The translations under genes were made by a program, and so were the position numbers. The notes under the pieces are model-generated. The model did not search any database. It had not been told where the DNA came from and saw only the letters and a list, made by a program, of their open reading frames with translations. From Ruminococcus flavefaciens 007c (lineage in GTDB: Bacteria > Bacillota > Clostridia > Oscillospirales > Ruminococcaceae), in NCBI RefSeq assembly GCF_000571935.1, contig NZ_ATAX01000019.1, forward strand, positions 1 to 51,926: DNA of 51,926 nucleotides, in the 5' to 3' direction. Positions 1 through 9,082 of the stretch are shown piece after piece; position 1 is the first letter of the stretch, and each line of letters opens with the position of its first letter.

Positions 1-17
1 GTTAGGAGAGGAAGATA

Positions 18-1517
18 ATGTATAACTTTTATTATGATGAGTCCGAACATAGCCGTATTATCAATCTCTCCACAATTACTGGAGAAACCTACTATGATAA
101 TTTCCTTGTCGCTATTGTAGGATGGAAATCAGACAAAGAAGCTGAGATAAAGCAGAAATATTTGGCTTTTGAAGAAAAGTATGCTGAGCGTAAGAAAAAA
201 GGTGAATTAAAAAGTGATACCTTCAAAAGCAATCAATTTAAATGTGGCTTTGCTTCGTTTAACAAACAAAACATAGAATTACTTGATGAATTGCTTGAGA
301 TTATAGATAACAATATTTATATCTATTTTTGTATAGAAAGTAAGCTTGAATTCATAATATTGCAACTGTTCAAGGATTACCATAATAACTTCTTTGTTGA
401 CATGGATGCAATAAAGTATTCAATCGTAAAAACTGTTCTAACATATCATCCTGATTGTGTTTTACAGAATATCTATAGCTTGCCAGAAGTGTTTGTGGAA
501 TCTTTGATATTATTTTTCAAGGAACGAATTGAGTTAAATAAAAGAAATCCTGTTCTAAAAGCATCTGAAAATGAAGCTCTTTCAAATATTCTTATGGTTT
601 TACAAGATGTTAAGCCGCCTCAAACGCTTAGTTGGGATTATCATATACCATTTGTTGGATTTGACTATTATCTAAAGAGCAAGAAAATCAATGATTATAC
701 TCTTACAATTGATAAAGAAGGCAAAGAAGGAGAGCAAAGTAAAACGCTTTTAGCAGCGATAGAAGTCGGTTTAATGAATTGTGGAGAATTAAACTCAAAA
801 AATCACTTTGGGCTAAGAATTGCTGATATGCTGGCAGGTATTGTTGGTAAGTTGATGAAATCATTGTTTCATTCATTGCATAACGACAGTAATAACTCCG
901 TAGTTTCAAAAACTTTACTTGATAAAACTTGGTTTAAGTTGAATGAAAAACAGCTATGCTTATATAAAAGGCTGTACCATATTCTTTTAGAGATTAACAA
1001 TGATTGGTATAAAATCTATGCCGGCAATTATTCTGACGATCTTATCTGCCTATTAGCGCTGTTGGATTATATGAATCATTTCAAGTCGGCTGATGAGATA
1101 CAGAAAGACTTTGATATGCACCCTGAGTATTGCAATGCTTGTATGTGTAGCAGACTTGAAGAACACTTTAATAGGATACACAATAAACTGCCTGTTGAGC
1201 CTGTTGTTCCCGAAACAGATGAGTATTTCCGAGACAATAAGGGCGCAAAGATTTACTTTGATGTCAATAAGCAGCCTGAATTGGTGATAAATGAAGGGCA
1301 TACCAAGTATCTTGTACTGTCTGTTGGGTTTGATAAAGACTGTAATCCTTTAGCAACTATTGCAAGTGAACCTGAGAACAAGTGTTTTAGATTGCCTGAG
1401 CAGTTGAGCGAATGGGCGATGACCGTAATAGGAATGGCAAAATTGGGACAAAACTTGTTTCCATCTGAGGTTGTCTTTAGTAGAATAAAAGGCAGATACT
1501 ATGTAGACATTTTATAG
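18..1517 (+). CDS. DUF3800 family protein in a type I restriction operon
   Basis: This 499-residue protein shows the hallmarks of DUF3800: an N-terminal YYDES motif (Asp7, Glu8) and a distal IADMLAG motif (Asp270). The family is thought to have an RNase H-like fold with acidic active-site residues, but its biochemical role is not settled. The C-terminal ~200 residues have no motif I recognise. The ATG follows GGAGAGGAAG closely. hsdR starts 18 bases after the stop, so the two are almost certainly co-transcribed, and hsdM/hsdS would be expected upstream of the window. I infer an accessory nuclease or effector of the restriction locus. Family assignment is good; function is unknown. Confidence 0.75.
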   Translation: MYNFYYDESEHSRIINLSTITGETYYDNFLVAIVGWKSDKEAEIKQKYLAFEEKYAERKKKGELKSDTFKSNQFKCGFASFNKQNIELLDELLEIIDNNIYIYFCIESKLEFIILQLFKDYHNNFFVDMDAIKYSIVKTVLTYHPDCVLQNIYSLPEVFVESLILFFKERIELNKRNPVLKASENEALSNILMVLQDVKPPQTLSWDYHIPFVGFDYYLKSKKINDYTLTIDKEGKEGEQSKTLLAAIEVGLMNCGELNSKNHFGLRIADMLAGIVGKLMKSLFHSLHNDSNNSVVSKTLLDKTWFKLNEKQLCLYKRLYHILLEINNDWYKIYAGNYSDDLICLLALLDYMNHFKSADEIQKDFDMHPEYCNACMCSRLEEHFNRIHNKLPVEPVVPETDEYFRDNKGAKIYFDVNKQPELVINEGHTKYLVLSVGFDKDCNPLATIASEPENKCFRLPEQLSEWAMTVIGMAKLGQNLFPSEVVFSRIKGRYYVDIL

Positions 1518-1535
1518 ATAAGGAGCTGATAGAAT

Positions 1536-4500
1536 ATGCCCTACACCGAAGAAAAATACGAAAACGCTATTATACAGCTATTCGAGGAAATGGGCTACAC
1601 CCACGCCTACGGTCCGGCGATTGACCGTGATTATCGTATCCCACTGTATATGGACGAGCTGACAGCGGCACTCTATCGGCTAAATCCCACACTCCCCGAT
1701 GATGCGATCAGCGATGCGCTTTTTAAGCTCCAAAACTTTGAAAACGGCGAGCTGGTGCAGAAAAACGCTGTGTTCATGGACTATCTGCAAAACGGCATTG
1801 AAGTCCGTTACACCGATAAGGGCGAGGAACGCTCTGCAATCTGCTACCTTGTGGACTACTCAAACACGGACAACAACTCCTTTATTGTGGCGAATCAGTG
1901 GACTTTCATTGAGAATGACGAGAAGCGCCCCGATGTCCTGCTGTTCATCAATGGTCTGCCCGTGGTGCTTATGGAGCTGAAATCTCCGTCCCGTGAGGAA
2001 ACGGACGCTTCCGAAGCCTACACACAGATCAGGAACTATATGCACTCCATTCCGTCTATGTTCATATATAATGCGATCTGCGTTATGAGTGACCTCTCGG
2101 AGAACCGTGCAGGCACGATCACTTCGGGCGAAGATCGTTATATGGAGTGGAAAACAAAGGACGGCAGCTATGAAAATACGCAGTTCGCCCAGTTTGACAC
2201 TTTCTTTGAGGGTATCTTCACAAAAGACCGTCTGCTCGATATTCTGAAAAACTTTATCCTGTTCTCCAACGAGGGCTTGCAAAGCTATAAGATACTTGCA
2301 GGCTATCATCAGTATTTCGCCGTTCGCAAGGCTATTGAATCCACCAAAAAAGCTACTGTCACGGACGGTAAAGGCGGTGTGTTCTGGCATACGCAGGGTT
2401 CGGGTAAGTCGCTGTCTATGGTGTTCTATGCCCATTTACTGCAATCAGCTCTTGAAAGCCCGACTATCGTTGTTATCACGGACAGAAACGATCTTGATGA
2501 TCAGCTCTATTCGCAGTTTGCAAAGTGTAAGGCTTTTCTACGACAGGAACCGGTACACGCTGAGAGCCGTGAACACCTGAAAACTCTGCTCGAAGGTCGC
2601 AAGGCAAACGGCATTATCTTCACCACGATGCAGAAGTTTGAGGAGTCGGGCGAACCGCTGTCCGAGCGCAGAAATATCATCGTTATGGCTGATGAAGCTC
2701 ATAGAGGACAGTACGGTCTGACAGAAAAAATCAAGATGACAAAGAATGAGGACGGCGAGCTTGTTGCCCGTAAGGTTATAGGCACGGCTCGAATTATCCG
2801 TGATACGCTCCCGAATGCTACATATATCGGCTTCACGGGTACGCCTATATCCAGAGAGGATAGGAACACCCGTGAGGTGTTCGGCGACTATATCGACATT
2901 TACGATATGACGCAGGCGGTTGAAGACGGTGCTACTCGTCCTGTTTATTACGAAAGCCGTGTCATGAAGCTGAAGCTCGATGAAAGCACCCTGAAACTGA
3001 TCGACACCGAATATGAGATCATGGCGCAGAATGCCGATGCTGATGTTATAGAGAAAAGCAAGCGTGAGCTTGGACAAATGGAAGCAATCCTCGGTCACGA
3101 TGATACTATAAAATCCCTTGTTGACGATATTCTCGATCACTATGAGAGCTATCGTGAGAACCTGCTGACAGGTAAGGCGATGATCGTTGCATACTCCCGT
3201 GCTATCGCAATGAAGATATACAAGCGTATCCTTGAAATTCGCCCAGGGTGGGAGGAAAAGGTTGCTGTTGTTATGACGGCTTCTAACAAAGATCCCGAAG
3301 AATGGCACAGTATCATCGGAAACAAGCGCCACAAAGAGGAGCTTGCAACAAAATTCAAGGACAATGAAAGTCCGCTGAAAATCGCTATCGTGGTCGATAT
3401 GTGGCTGACAGGCTTTGATGTGCCGTCCCTTGCGACGATGTACGTTTATAAGCCTATGATGGGCTATAATCTGATGCAGGCTATCGCCCGTGTTAACAGA
3501 GTGTTCCGTGACAAAGAGGGCGGTCTGGTCGTTGATTATGTCGGCATAGCAGGTGCATTGAAGCAGGCTATGAACGATTATACCGTTCGTGACAAGAAGA
3601 ACTATGGCAATACCGATATTGCCAAGGTCGCATATCCGAAGTTTCAGGAGAAGCTGCAAGTCTGCCGTGATCTACTCCATGAATATGATTATTCTGCATT
3701 TTTCGGCGGTAATGAGCTTACGGCAGGACGCACGATCACAGGTGCAGTCAACTTCCTTATGGACAGAAAGAGGGAGAAAGACAGAGAAAGCTACACCAAA
3801 GAGGCTCTGCTGCTGAAACAGGCACTTTCGCTGTGTTCCTCTATCGCTGAGGAAGATGAGCGTGAAGAAGCTGCTTTCTTTGAAGCGGTGCGTGTTCTGC
3901 TGATGCGCATTCTCAACCAGGGTGGCGGAGGCAAGAAGCTCTCACTTCCGGAGATCAATGCTAAAATCAATGAATTGCTGAAACAGAGTATCAAGAGTGA
4001 CGGTGTTATCAATCTTTTCTCGGACAAGGAACAGGACTTCTCACTGTTTGATCCGAAATTCTTGGAGGAAATCTCTAAGATGAAAGAAAAGAACCTTGCT
4101 GTTGAGTTGCTGAAACGCCTGATAGCTGAACAGGTGTATATCTATAAGCGGACAAACCTCGTAAAATCGGAAAAATTCAGCGAGATAATGCAAAGTGCTA
4201 TGAATCGTTATCTCAATGGTATGCTTACCAATGAGGAAGTAATACAGGAAATGCTCAACCTTGCAAAGCAGATCAGAGAAGCCCAAAAAGCAGGCGAAGA
4301 TCTTGGACTTACCGCTGATGAACTTGCATTCTACGATGCACTCACCAAACCTCAGGCAATCAAGGACTTTTATGAGAATGAGGAACTTATCGCTATCACA
4401 AAAGAACTTGCTGATAAACTCCGCAAAAGCCGCACAATTGACTGGCAGAAACGCGAAGGGGCAAGAGCAAGAATGCGTATGATGATACGCAAGCTCCTGA

Positions 4501-4595
4501 AAGATCATCGTTATCCGCCAGAAGGTATGGATGATGCGGTTACTACGGTTATGCAACAATGTGAGCTATGGGCGGATAATATCATGAACATATAA
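1536..4595 (+). CDS. hsdR: Type I restriction enzyme, R (HsdR) subunit
   Basis: This 1019-residue protein is the ATP-dependent translocase and nuclease of a type I restriction complex, which cuts unmodified foreign DNA. In order it has an N-terminal PD-(D/E)xK nuclease core (Asp133, then Glu147-x-Lys149), a Walker A motif TQGSGKS (286-292), a DEAH box (386-389), the superfamily 2 motif TGTP (434-437), and helicase motifs V/VI in the WLTGFDVPS and QAIARVNR segments. Length and motifs are those of an intact enzyme. It is preceded by AAGGAG. Specificity cannot be read because hsdS is not in the window. The third reading frame of the minus strand is open for long stretches here, but that is a codon-usage shadow. 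Confidence 0.95.
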   Translation: MPYTEEKYENAIIQLFEEMGYTHAYGPAIDRDYRIPLYMDELTAALYRLNPTLPDDAISDALFKLQNFENGELVQKNAVFMDYLQNGIEVRYTDKGEERSAICYLVDYSNTDNNSFIVANQWTFIENDEKRPDVLLFINGLPVVLMELKSPSREETDASEAYTQIRNYMHSIPSMFIYNAICVMSDLSENRAGTITSGEDRYMEWKTKDGSYENTQFAQFDTFFEGIFTKDRLLDILKNFILFSNEGLQSYKILAGYHQYFAVRKAIESTKKATVTDGKGGVFWHTQGSGKSLSMVFYAHLLQSALESPTIVVITDRNDLDDQLYSQFAKCKAFLRQEPVHAESREHLKTLLEGRKANGIIFTTMQKFEESGEPLSERRNIIVMADEAHRGQYGLTEKIKMTKNEDGELVARKVIGTARIIRDTLPNATYIGFTGTPISREDRNTREVFGDYIDIYDMTQAVEDGATRPVYYESRVMKLKLDESTLKLIDTEYEIMAQNADADVIEKSKRELGQMEAILGHDDTIKSLVDDILDHYESYRENLLTGKAMIVAYSRAIAMKIYKRILEIRPGWEEKVAVVMTASNKDPEEWHSIIGNKRHKEELATKFKDNESPLKIAIVVDMWLTGFDVPSLATMYVYKPMMGYNLMQAIARVNRVFRDKEGGLVVDYVGIAGALKQAMNDYTVRDKKNYGNTDIAKVAYPKFQEKLQVCRDLLHEYDYSAFFGGNELTAGRTITGAVNFLMDRKREKDRESYTKEALLLKQALSLCSSIAEEDEREEAAFFEAVRVLLMRILNQGGGGKKLSLPEINAKINELLKQSIKSDGVINLFSDKEQDFSLFDPKFLEEISKMKEKNLAVELLKRLIAEQVYIYKRTNLVKSEKFSEIMQSAMNRYLNGMLTNEEVIQEMLNLAKQIREAQKAGEDLGLTADELAFYDALTKPQAIKDFYENEELIAITKELADKLRKSRTIDWQKREGARARMRMMIRKLLKDHRYPPEGMDDAVTTVMQQCELWADNIMNI

Positions 4596-4629
4596 TTGTA
4601 AAGACAGTATTATTATTGGAGGAACAGGA

Positions 4630-5571
4630 ATGAAACTCGGCAAAATAAAAGAAGTTGATATCAGAAAAGTATGGGCGCATGAACAGTATGACTTCTCAAA
4701 GTGGCTGGCTGAAGATGAGAATATAAAAGCGCTCGGAGAAGTTCTGAATCTATCGCTATCCGACGTAAACACCGAGCAGTTCGTTGGCAGCTATCGCTGC
4801 GATATCATCTGTAAAGACGAGCTGACTGGAAAATCTGTGCTTATAGAGAATCAGCTTGAGCAGACAAACCACGACCATCTTGGAAAGATTATTACTTATG
4901 CTTCCGGACTTGATGCAAGTGTCGTAGTATGGATAGTAGCTAATGCAAGAGATGAACACGCCAGTGCTATTGAATGGCTGAACAATCACACAGATGACAA
5001 CGTTTCATTCTTCTTGATCGAGATTCATGCTTATAAAATCGGTGATTCCGATCCGGCGCCGATGTTCAAGATAATCGAACAACCGAACGATTTTGTAAAG
5101 AACGTAAAAGCTCTCGCAGAAAAAGGTGAGCTTAATGAACGTCAAAAGCACCGTCTCGACTTCTGGACGAAGTTTAATGATGTCATTGATGAGCGTGGGA
5201 AACCTTTCAATAAACACAAACCTTCTACTGATCATTGGTACACTGTAGCTGTAGGTTCCTCAAAATGCCACATCTCCATAGATTTAGTTCATAAAGACCA
5301 TAAAATTAGAGTGGGTCTGTGGATTGATGACAGTAAGGATATGTTTGATTATTTCTTTGAAAACAAAGACACGATAGAATCTGCAGCTAAGGTAAAACTC
5401 GAATGGGATAAGCTGGACAATAAAAAGGCTTCTGCCATCTATACATATATTCCTAAACTCAGTTTTAATGACCAAAGCAATTATCCAGATCTGATGAATA
5501 AAGCCATCGACTTGGTAATCGCAATCAGAGAGGCTTTTTCACCATTTGTAAATCAGTATTCAGGAGATTGA
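4630..5571 (+). CDS. DUF4268 domain protein with PD-(D/E)xK-like core
   Basis: This 313-residue protein matches the DUF4268 architecture. The N-terminal half has a nuclease-like core (Asp58, Glu73-x-Gln75, followed by a helix with HLGKIITYASG), and the C-terminal half (about 170-310) is the DUF4268 domain. The family occurs beside restriction and other defence genes, and its activity has not been established as far as I know. The gene lies 34 bases after hsdR behind a GGAGG site and looks like part of the same transcript. The Glu-x-Gln pair in place of Glu-x-Lys fits a known variant of the PD-(D/E)xK fold, so catalysis is possible but not shown. Confidence 0.7.
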   Translation: MKLGKIKEVDIRKVWAHEQYDFSKWLAEDENIKALGEVLNLSLSDVNTEQFVGSYRCDIICKDELTGKSVLIENQLEQTNHDHLGKIITYASGLDASVVVWIVANARDEHASAIEWLNNHTDDNVSFFLIEIHAYKIGDSDPAPMFKIIEQPNDFVKNVKALAEKGELNERQKHRLDFWTKFNDVIDERGKPFNKHKPSTDHWYTVAVGSSKCHISIDLVHKDHKIRVGLWIDDSKDMFDYFFENKDTIESAAKVKLEWDKLDNKKASAIYTYIPKLSFNDQSNYPDLMNKAIDLVIAIREAFSPFVNQYSGD

Positions 5572-5599
5572 CTATCTATACAAAGGAGTAACCACATAT

Positions 5600-5830
5600 A
5601 TGCACACACAGAACAGTATAAATTTAACCTTCCTAAATCTGAAGGGTTTTGATACATCTACACTCACAGGTCTCAATGCCGCTCTCCATTGGCTCAAAAC
5701 CACTGACGCAGACTGCTTAATGCACGGAGAAGGAACCGGAGATCCATTTGATATCATGGTCGGTGAGATGAGAAGGCCAATGTTGATAGCAAGTGTAGAG
5801 GAAGCAATCACAACACTTAAAAAAGAATGA
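5600..5830 (+). CDS. Small hypothetical protein, last gene of the restriction operon
   Basis: This 76-residue protein resembles nothing I recognise. The ATG is about ten bases after AAGGAG, and the gene begins 28 bases after the DUF4268 stop, so it is probably translated from the same message. It has no signal peptide or membrane segment. The centre is acidic and glycine-rich (HGEGTGDPFD), followed by MVGEMRRPML and a short amphipathic C-terminal helix. Its position and a terminator shortly downstream mark it as the distal gene of the operon. It could be a regulator, inhibitor or orphan fragment; I assign no function. Confidence 0.6.
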   Translation: MHTQNSINLTFLNLKGFDTSTLTGLNAALHWLKTTDADCLMHGEGTGDPFDIMVGEMRRPMLIASVEEAITTLKKE

Positions 5831-5916
5831 ATAGCGTTACCAAACAAGGTATGCTTCACGTTGGATTTTGCTGTGTAAACCGTTACGGTTTTAATCACTA
5901 AAGTGCGACTGCTAAA

Positions 5917-5970
5917 GATAATCCTCGAAGAGTTGTGAGTTTTCACATTTCTCTCCGAGGATTATTTTTT
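5917..5970 (+). terminator. Terminator of the restriction operon
   Basis: The stem pairs ATAATCCTCG with CGAGGATTAT across an AG/CT-rich inner loop and is followed by TTTTTT. It lies 90 bases after the 76-residue gene and touches the stop of the opposite-strand gene, so it separates the two convergent operons. Confidence 0.85.
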
Positions 5971-6157
5971 ATTCCTTAGTATTGTTCTCTAGCATCGTTC
6001 CAATACCATCAATACATCTTACTCGAATGTACTCGCTGACAGACTTACAACCAGCTTCTCTAGCTTTTCTTTTGAACAGTTCAACTTCTGCCTCCGTTAC
6101 CCGGAGGCGTATTACTGTTGAACGTACTGTGGATGGATCCGGAGTTTTAGTTCTCAT
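5969..6157 (-). CDS. Small ribbon-helix-helix protein (MobC/antitoxin-like)
   Basis: This 62-residue protein has the compact pattern of a ribbon-helix-helix DNA-binding protein. A basic strand (VIRLRVTEAEV) is followed by a helix (ELFKRKAREAG) and then a KSVSEYIR helix, as in the N-terminus of plasmid mobilisation protein MobC and some antitoxins. An AAGGAGG site precedes the ATG. It starts 34 bases after rmd and may ride on the polysaccharide transcript. No toxin or relaxase partner is adjacent, so it is either a stand-alone regulator or a left-over of a mobile element. Confidence 0.6.
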   Translation of the reverse strand: MRTKTPDPSTVRSTVIRLRVTEAEVELFKRKAREAGCKSVSEYIRVRCIDGIGTMLENNTKE

Positions 6158-6191
6158 TGATTTTGGCCTCCTTTTTTGGCATCTCTCCTAA

Positions 6192-7106
6192 TCATATCGC
6201 GTTTCTCCAATACTCAAGTGCATCATTGATAATCGCATCAAATCCAATTTCAGGATTCCATCCTGTATGTGCTGTTAACTTATCGTGGTTTCCGCATACC
6301 ACTGGTGTATCGCTTGGTCTCATTCTAGCTGGATCTTTGCAGATTTCAATCTGAACTTTTGCTAAATTAACAAGCTTGTCGAGTACTTCCTGTGCTGTAT
6401 GTGTAGAACCAGAACAAATATTATAGACTTCTCCTGCATGGCCTTTTTCAGCAATTAACCTAATCGCACGGCAAGCATCTTTCACATGAGTATAATCTCT
6501 TGCACTCTCAAGATTTCCTACAGACAGATATTCTCTCTTTCCTCTCTCAATCTCAACAATACCAGATGCAAAATCAGAGATCATAAACCCTTTAGCTTGA
6601 CCAGCACCGCCGAGGTTGAACTGACGTACCATACAGATATTCATGTCAAAGGTCTTATTGTAAAGCAACGCAAACTGCTCCTGCGCCTGCTTGGAAATCG
6701 CATATGGATTCATAGGGCTAATTAGCATTTCTTCTACCACATTAGCTCCACGTTCTTTAAGATTTCCATATTCATCGGAAGAACCGATTGCAATAACTCT
6801 CATTTGGGTATTAACAGTTTTTACTGCTTCCAGTATATTGATCAATCCGATAGTGTTAAGCTGTACAGTAAGCTGTGGTTTCTTCCATGATAATCCAACA
6901 TTTGCCTGTCCAGCCATATTAACTAAAACATCCGGACGGTGCTGAGATATAATATCCAGCACCATATCCGAATTCAAAATGTCCATTGAAATGATGCTGT
7001 TCTCTGCTTTTAGATCACAGCGAATCACTTCATAACCATTTCCTTCGAGCTCAGTGCACAAATTCTTTCCGTAAAAGCCGGCACTGCCTGTAATCAGAGC
7101 CTTCAC
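6192..7106 (-). CDS. rmd: GDP-6-deoxy-D-mannose reductase (Rmd-like)
   Basis: This 304-residue short-chain dehydrogenase reduces the 4-keto product of Gmd to GDP-D-rhamnose. Visible features are the N-terminal [10 protein letters not shown] nucleotide-binding loop, the GSSDEYG segment, the catalytic YAISK (Tyr-x3-Lys), and the [14 protein letters not shown] and RPSDTP segments typical of Rmd. GDP-L-fucose synthase is the main alternative, but the RPSDTP and GW-P-I tail favour Rmd. Its start overlaps the gmd stop by four bases, which indicates translational coupling. It is the last biosynthetic gene of the operon. Confidence 0.8.
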   Translation of the reverse strand: MKALITGSAGFYGKNLCTELEGNGYEVIRCDLKAENSIISMDILNSDMVLDIISQHRPDVLVNMAGQANVGLSWKKPQLTVQLNTIGLINILEAVKTVNTQMRVIAIGSSDEYGNLKERGANVVEEMLISPMNPYAISKQAQEQFALLYNKTFDMNICMVRQFNLGGAGQAKGFMISDFASGIVEIERGKREYLSVGNLESARDYTHVKDACRAIRLIAEKGHAGEVYNICSGSTHTAQEVLDKLVNLAKVQIEICKDPARMRPSDTPVVCGNHDKLTAHTGWNPEIGFDAIINDALEYWRNAI

Positions 7107-8137
7107 TTGCCTTCTGCCTCTTTTTTAGCAAGCTGCAGATCGTGCTCTGCCATAATAGCACAGAGCTGTTCGTAGCTTGTTTTCTGCGGATTCCAGCCAA
7201 GCTTTGTCTTTGCCTTTGTAGGATCTCCCCAGAGGTTTACAACGTCTGTAGGACGATACCACTTTGGATTCACGCAAACAAGCATCTTACCTGTCTTCTT
7301 ATCGTAACCCTTCTCGTCAAGGCCTTCACCCTTCCACTCAAGCTCAATACCATCATTCTTGAATGCAAGAGTAGTAAACTCACGAACAGTGTGCTGAACG
7401 CCTGTTGCAATAACATAGTCGTCTGGCTCATCCTGCTGAAGAATCAGCCACATGCACTCAACATAGTCTTTAGCATAACCCCAGTCACGAAGTGAATCAA
7501 GGTTACCAAGTTCAAGATGATCCTGCAGACCACAAGCAATACGACCTGCTGCGAGAGTGATCTTACGTGTAACAAAGTTATCGCCACGGCGCTCAGACTC
7601 ATGGTTAAAGAGAATGCCGTTACAGGCAAAAATGCCGTAAGCTTCACGATACTGTCTGATCATCCAGAAACCATACTGCTTTGCAACTGCATAGGGACTG
7701 TAAGGGTGGAATGGTGTATTTTCGTTCTGGGGAACTTCCTCTACCTTACCATAAAGCTCAGAAGTAGATGCCTGATATACACGGCATGTCTTGTCAAGAC
7801 CAGCAGTATGTACAGCCTCAAGAATTCTGAGAACGCCAATAGCATCAACATCACCTGTGTACTCCGCTGCATCAAAAGAAACCTGTACATGGCTCTGTGC
7901 TGCAAGGTTGTATATCTCATCAGGCTTTACCTGAAGAACGATACGAATAATGCTAGAAGAATCTGAAAGATCCCCCTCATGAATGATCAGCTTATCGAGG
8001 ATGTGATCTATACGAGATGTGGTAGCTACAGAAGCTCTTCTGATAATACCATGAACCTCATAGCCTTTTTCGAGCAGAAACTCTGCAAGATAAGATCCGT
8101 CCTGTCCTGTGATACCCGTAATAAGTGCCTTTTTCAT
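7103..8137 (-). CDS. gmd: GDP-mannose 4,6-dehydratase
   Basis: This 344-residue enzyme converts GDP-mannose to GDP-4-dehydro-6-deoxy-D-mannose. It opens with the NADP-binding [22 protein letters not shown] loop split by its glycine pattern, followed by STSELYG, the catalytic YAVAKQYG (Tyr-x3-Lys) and NHESERRG, all diagnostic of Gmd. Length is normal. It sits between manA and rmd, completing the route mannose-1-P to GDP-mannose to GDP-D-rhamnose. Base composition is noticeably more GC-rich than the glycosyltransferase block, as in widely conserved sugar-nucleotide genes. Confidence 0.93.
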   Translation of the reverse strand: MKKALITGITGQDGSYLAEFLLEKGYEVHGIIRRASVATTSRIDHILDKLIIHEGDLSDSSSIIRIVLQVKPDEIYNLAAQSHVQVSFDAAEYTGDVDAIGVLRILEAVHTAGLDKTCRVYQASTSELYGKVEEVPQNENTPFHPYSPYAVAKQYGFWMIRQYREAYGIFACNGILFNHESERRGDNFVTRKITLAAGRIACGLQDHLELGNLDSLRDWGYAKDYVECMWLILQQDEPDDYVIATGVQHTVREFTTLAFKNDGIELEWKGEGLDEKGYDKKTGKMLVCVNPKWYRPTDVVNLWGDPTKAKTKLGWNPQKTSYEQLCAIMAEHDLQLAKKEAEGK

Positions 8138-8152
8138 TAGTGTTTTCTCCTT

Positions 8153-9082
8153 TTACATTCTAGATATTACGATCGATAAATTTCCTTCAACAATCAAAAA
8201 AGCATCAGTTGCAGGAATAAATACTGTTTCTCCCGAGTTTATGGGCATTGTCTCGCCCAGCGTAAGAGTACCTGATCCTTTGATACAAGTGATTGAATAG
8301 AAGCTGTCGTTTGTCAATGTAATCCGCTGCCTTCCTTTAACATCCAAAAAAACAACATTAAAATACTTGCAACTTACTTTTCCATCGAAATGGATAGACT
8401 CATATTTATGATAATTCAGTACATCGAGAGCCTTATCAAGATGAAGTTCTCTCTGATTGCCGAACTTATCTCGCCTGTCATAGTCGTACAATCTATAGGT
8501 ACTATTACTGCTCTGCTGAATTTCGCAAATCAAATTTCCGGCACCGATTGCGTGGACGGTACCCGCCGGTATAAAGAATACATCACCGGGCTTTGTAAGA
8601 TTGAAATCAAGAACATCCACTATTGTGTTATCCTTGATTCTCTGAGCTACTTCTTCTCTGCTGACATCTCTGTTAAAACCGACATAGAGACCAGCATTAG
8701 GTTCAGCATCAATTACATACCACATTTCAGTCTTACCATAGCCATTTTCATGCTGCAATGCGTATGCATCATCAGGATGAACCTGCACAGATAGATTCTG
8801 CTTTGCATCGATGAGCTTTATAAGAAGCGGGAACTCTTTATTAGCATCATATTTCGTTCCAAGAGCAGATAATCCTATCTTTTCAAGATATTCAGTGAAA
8901 AGTGTTCCTTTGTACTGACCACTTGCTACTACACTCGTTCCGTCAGGATGAGCTGATAATTCCCAACTTTCAGCAATAATATCAAAATCACAAGGCTTTT
9001 CATAAATATCTCTGAGTTTTGTTCCGCCCCATAGATAGTCTTTAAATGCAGGAAAAAGTTTTACAATAGGATCTATGCTCAT
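8153..9082 (-). CDS. manA: Mannose-6-phosphate isomerase, class I
   Basis: This 309-residue cupin-fold zinc enzyme interconverts fructose-6-phosphate and mannose-6-phosphate and so feeds GDP-mannose synthesis. It shows the FKDYLWGGTKL start, the metal-site motifs QVHPDD and GKTEMWYV, and the AGTVHAIG segment that carries a further zinc ligand. Length matches the short Firmicutes form. It overlaps the preceding manC stop by four bases, so the two are translationally coupled. The product must be converted to mannose-1-phosphate by a phosphomannomutase that is not encoded here. Confidence 0.93.
   Translation of the reverse strand: MSIDPIVKLFPAFKDYLWGGTKLRDIYEKPCDFDIIAESWELSAHPDGTSVVASGQYKGTLFTEYLEKIGLSALGTKYDANKEFPLLIKLIDAKQNLSVQVHPDDAYALQHENGYGKTEMWYVIDAEPNAGLYVGFNRDVSREEVAQRIKDNTIVDVLDFNLTKPGDVFFIPAGTVHAIGAGNLICEIQQSSNSTYRLYDYDRRDKFGNQRELHLDKALDVLNYHKYESIHFDGKVSCKYFNVVFLDVKGRQRITLTNDSFYSITCIKGSGTLTLGETMPINSGETVFIPATDAFLIVEGNLSIVISRM

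Noticed and set aside
2538..3659. Long 373-codon frame on the minus strand inside hsdR
   Set aside because: hsdR has all catalytic motifs in the plus frame. The antisense frame is open through codon bias and has no ribosome site or recognisable motif.
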